From assembly GCA_004563195.1 (NCBI GenBank), contig SFTJ01000033.1:1-64000 (forward strand): a stretch of DNA of 64,000 nt, given 5' to 3'. A model generated the notes under the pieces. It made no database searches, was not told the DNA's origin, and was given only the letters and a program-made list of their open reading frames with translations. A program made the position numbers and the translations under genes. Source of the stretch: a bacterium (lineage in GTDB: Bacteria > Bacteroidota > Bacteroidia > Bacteroidales > Muribaculaceae). This document shows positions 62,425-64,000 of the stretch, piece after piece (within the stretch, counting starts at the first letter, position 1; each line of letters starts with the position of its first letter).

Positions 62425-62798
62425 ATTCCCAAGTCTACATTCTTACCGAACGGAGTGAGAGCAAGTCCTGCCATCTTGAAGTGCTGCTTGGCAAAAGGAA
62501 TGCCTATGATGGTGATAAAGAGCAGCACACCGAAGCAGATGTGCGACAGCCATGCCCAAATGCCGCCGAAGATAAACCAAATGATGTTGAGAGGCACGCG
62601 CAAGCACCCTGTGGGCGAGTTGCCCTGAGTGACTTTTGAGCCGAAGGGCCACAAGCACAGCAAGCCCAACTTAAAGGTTTGTATGGCAAAGGGTATGCCC
62701 ACTATGGTCAATGCCATAGCCAAGCTGCCGCTGAAGTAACACATGGCCGACTCGATGCCGCCAAACAGCCACCATAGAAGATTTCCTATTATTTTCAT
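62421..62798 (-). CDS. YccF domain membrane protein
   Basis: A 125-aa inner-membrane protein made of two similar halves, each with membrane-spanning segments: NLLWWLFGGIESAMCYFSGS, LALTIVGIPFAIQTFKLG, NIIWFIFGGIWAWLSHICFG, then FITIIGIPFAKQHFKMAGL. The repeated IVGIPFA(I/K)Q(T/H)FK motif is the hallmark of YccF. Function is unknown. It sits 33 bp downstream of a lipoprotein gene and overlaps the HAD gene. Confidence 0.92.
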   Translation of the reverse strand: MKIIGNLLWWLFGGIESAMCYFSGSLAMALTIVGIPFAIQTFKLGLLCLWPFGSKVTQGNSPTGCLRVPLNIIWFIFGGIWAWLSHICFGVLLFITIIGIPFAKQHFKMAGLALTPFGKNVDLGI

Positions 62799-62831
62799 TG
62801 CAGTAATTAATCTATTGAGTTATTGAATGTG

Positions 62832-63329
62832 TTATTTTTCATTTTTGAGTAGTTCAGCCTTATCGATAACCACGAATATGGTGTCGACCACTCTACCGCC
62901 CCGGTTGGCATCGCCCATGTTGCTAAGCGGCTTGGCAAAGTTCTTGTCGAGAACCACCACATCGTCGATAAAATAGTCGGTCTCACCGCGATTGGAGAAC
63001 ACATTCTTTGCGCCCCACACCTCGTGATAGCGCAGTTTAAGCTTCCAACCTTCCACCTGAGCCTGCTTCATCAGTTCGATGAGCTCTTGCTGGCGTTTAT
63101 CGTCGGTTTTATCGTTATCGAAGCTGAACGAGAATGGTTCGCCGCTGGTGTTCATACCCGTTTGAGTCATATTCATTCGGCCTTCCCACGACTGCCATAT
63201 CACGCCTTTTTGAGTAAATTCTATGAGATTGCCCACCTTCTCGCCCACCGAGTAGTTTTCCTTGCAACTTGTGCAGACAATCATCAGGGCAGCTGCCGAA
63301 GTGGCAATGTAATATCTAATTCGTTTCAT
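62832..63329 (-). CDS. Small lipoprotein, hypothetical
   Basis: A 165-aa lipoprotein (Cys near residue 22, IVCTSCKENY). The mature part has YSVGEKVGNLIEFTQKGVIW and SWEGRMNMTQTGM, features seen in a group of short Bacteroidales lipoproteins of unknown role; the rest is mixed alpha/beta. It is the first gene of an operon with yccF and the HAD phosphatase. A -7 box lies 32 nt upstream. Confidence 0.72.
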   Translation of the reverse strand: MKRIRYYIATSAAALMIVCTSCKENYSVGEKVGNLIEFTQKGVIWQSWEGRMNMTQTGMNTSGEPFSFSFDNDKTDDKRQQELIELMKQAQVEGWKLKLRYHEVWGAKNVFSNRGETDYFIDDVVVLDKNFAKPLSNMGDANRGGRVVDTIFVVIDKAELLKNEK

Positions 63330-63360
63330 AGTCGATTGGTATTATTTTTTTGTTATAACG

Positions 63361-63368
63361 CAAAATTA
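63361..63368 (-). promoter_or_regulatory. -7 box of the lipoprotein/yccF/HAD operon
   Basis: TAATTTTG on the - strand, 32 nt before the lipoprotein start. Confidence 0.55.
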
Positions 63369-63472
63369 TACCAATTGCCTTCAAATGCCAAGATATTTGC
63401 AATATTTTAGCACGAAACACTAATTATTCGCCACTTGCAGCAGCAATGTGGCAACTGCCGTCACTTACTTCG

Positions 63473-64000
63473 TCATATCACAGGCAATGCCACCACTTGG
63501 CCGTTTTCGCCCACTTGGCGCATTACACCATTCTCTATGAGATAAAATTCGCCGTATATTTTTTCCTCACCGTTGCACCCCATAAGGTAGGTTCCGTCGG
63601 GGAAGGCATAGAATCGGTGGCCATGGCGACTGTCGGGGATGGCAATATCGGTGAGCGCATTGGGTGCGTCGGAGTCGGAATATTTAAACATATAGAAGTG
63701 CGGCACTATCTGCACCTCGGTCAGCCCCAGTCCGGGCACAAAACGCTTGTAGAATGGGTCGGTAATTTCTTCCGGCTCTTCGGGCATTGCATACACCACG
63801 CGGGCGCAGTTCATCGATCCTGCCGATATGCCCATCACCACACCTTTATAGCCTCGAAGGAGTTTGGCAAAGCCCAAGCGGCGCAGAAAACGGTTCTGCG
63901 AGGGCACATGGCCGCCTCCGAGAATAATAAAATCGCTCTCGGCAACCAATTGGCGGGCGTGACGCGCATTGCGGCTATCGAGGAGCGTGTAGCGCTCAAA
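63473..64000 (-). CDS. Peptidase S51 (dipeptidase E-like), 5' end beyond the window
   Basis: Serine peptidase of family S51, related to Asp-dipeptidase PepE and cyanophycinase. The frame is open to the window edge: residues upstream of the first TTG (FERYTLLDSRNARHARQLV) continue the fold, so the true start lies outside. Visible blocks are FIILGGGHVPSQNRFLRRLG, the nucleophile in VVMGISAGSMN, and the acidic EPEEITDPFYKRFVPGLGL region followed by VQIVPHFYMF with the catalytic His. The family is specific for aspartyl dipeptides or related peptides, acting in the cytoplasm. Confidence 0.88.
   Translation of the reverse strand, partial: FERYTLLDSRNARHARQLVAESDFIILGGGHVPSQNRFLRRLGFAKLLRGYKGVVMGISAGSMNCARVVYAMPEEPEEITDPFYKRFVPGLGLTEVQIVPHFYMFKYSDSDAPNALTDIAIPDSRHGHRFYAFPDGTYLMGCNGEEKIYGEFYLIENGVMRQVGENGQVVALPVI

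Noticed and set aside
1..64000. rRNA, tRNA, tmRNA or RNase P RNA genes
   Set aside because: I looked for T-loop (GGTTCGA-type) and other core signatures and saw none; a covariance search could still find a divergent RNA.

Overview
The window looks like chromosomal DNA of a Bacteroidales bacterium, most likely a Muribaculaceae (S24-7) relative. The signs are two SusC/SusD outer-membrane uptake loci, a C10 (streptopain-type) protease and a second secreted protein with T9SS-like C-terminal tails, a PCMD protein, DUF2851, a histone H1-like mini-protein, bacterial myo-inositol-phosphate synthase, and many promoters with the Bacteroidetes -7 element TAnnTTTG. No rRNA or tRNA gene, insertion-sequence transposase or CRISPR array was recognised. 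The genus is inference.

Layout. 0.7-3.6 kb: aroQ, an O-methyltransferase, rbfA and a LolC/E-type permease on the + strand. 3.8-7.4 kb: an orphan gene pair, a PCMD protein with a lost C-terminus, and a porin (- strand). 7.5-8.8 kb: DUF2851. 9.0-11.3 kb: an ECF sigma / anti-sigma / small secreted protein / outer-membrane protein operon. 11.6-15.7 kb: a coiled-coil lipoprotein, rsmI, an acidic protein and a PBP4-type carboxypeptidase. 16.0-20.7 kb: yjbQ and two tandem sensor histidine kinases. 21.1-24.0 kb: a DPP-IV-like peptidase and miaA. 24.3-28.5 kb: an AT-rich orphan gene, inositol-phosphate synthase, yaaA and an H1-like gene too short for most ORF callers. 29.5-35.0 kb: PUL 1 (SusC, SusD, lipoprotein). 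36.1-42.7 kb: a large terminase, a SulP transporter and an 833-aa protein of possible phage origin. 43.3-51.8 kb: the C10 protease, valS and a TrpB2-type enzyme. 52.6-60.6 kb: PUL 2 (SusC, SusD, two lipoproteins, one secreted protein). 60.7-64.0 kb: a nitronate monooxygenase-like enzyme, HAD phosphatase, YccF, a lipoprotein and a partial S51 peptidase.

The most unusual content lies between genes. (1) A family of elements of about 265 bp, each a large imperfect palindrome made of smaller hairpins. There are four full copies and several halves or fragments. The two arms differ in sequence but each keeps its own hairpins. (2) Five arrays of short hairpins joined by a constant GGTTA linker, with a small set of interchangeable stems (GCGGC/GCCGC, GCAGC/GCTGC, GCAAC/GTTGC, GCATCACC/GGTGATGC). 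One array supplies the stop codon of miaA. (3) Scattered AATCTGTG-type repeats around both. Copies of these elements flank the isolated phage-like genes and lie next to the truncated PCMD gene, which suggests they mark places where the chromosome has been rearranged.

Neither PUL carries a recognisable glycoside hydrolase, so their substrates cannot be read from the sequence. PUL 2 has a canonical TTTG-N19-TAAATTTG promoter and, upstream of it, a 21-bp direct repeat with a 31-bp period that could be an activator site.
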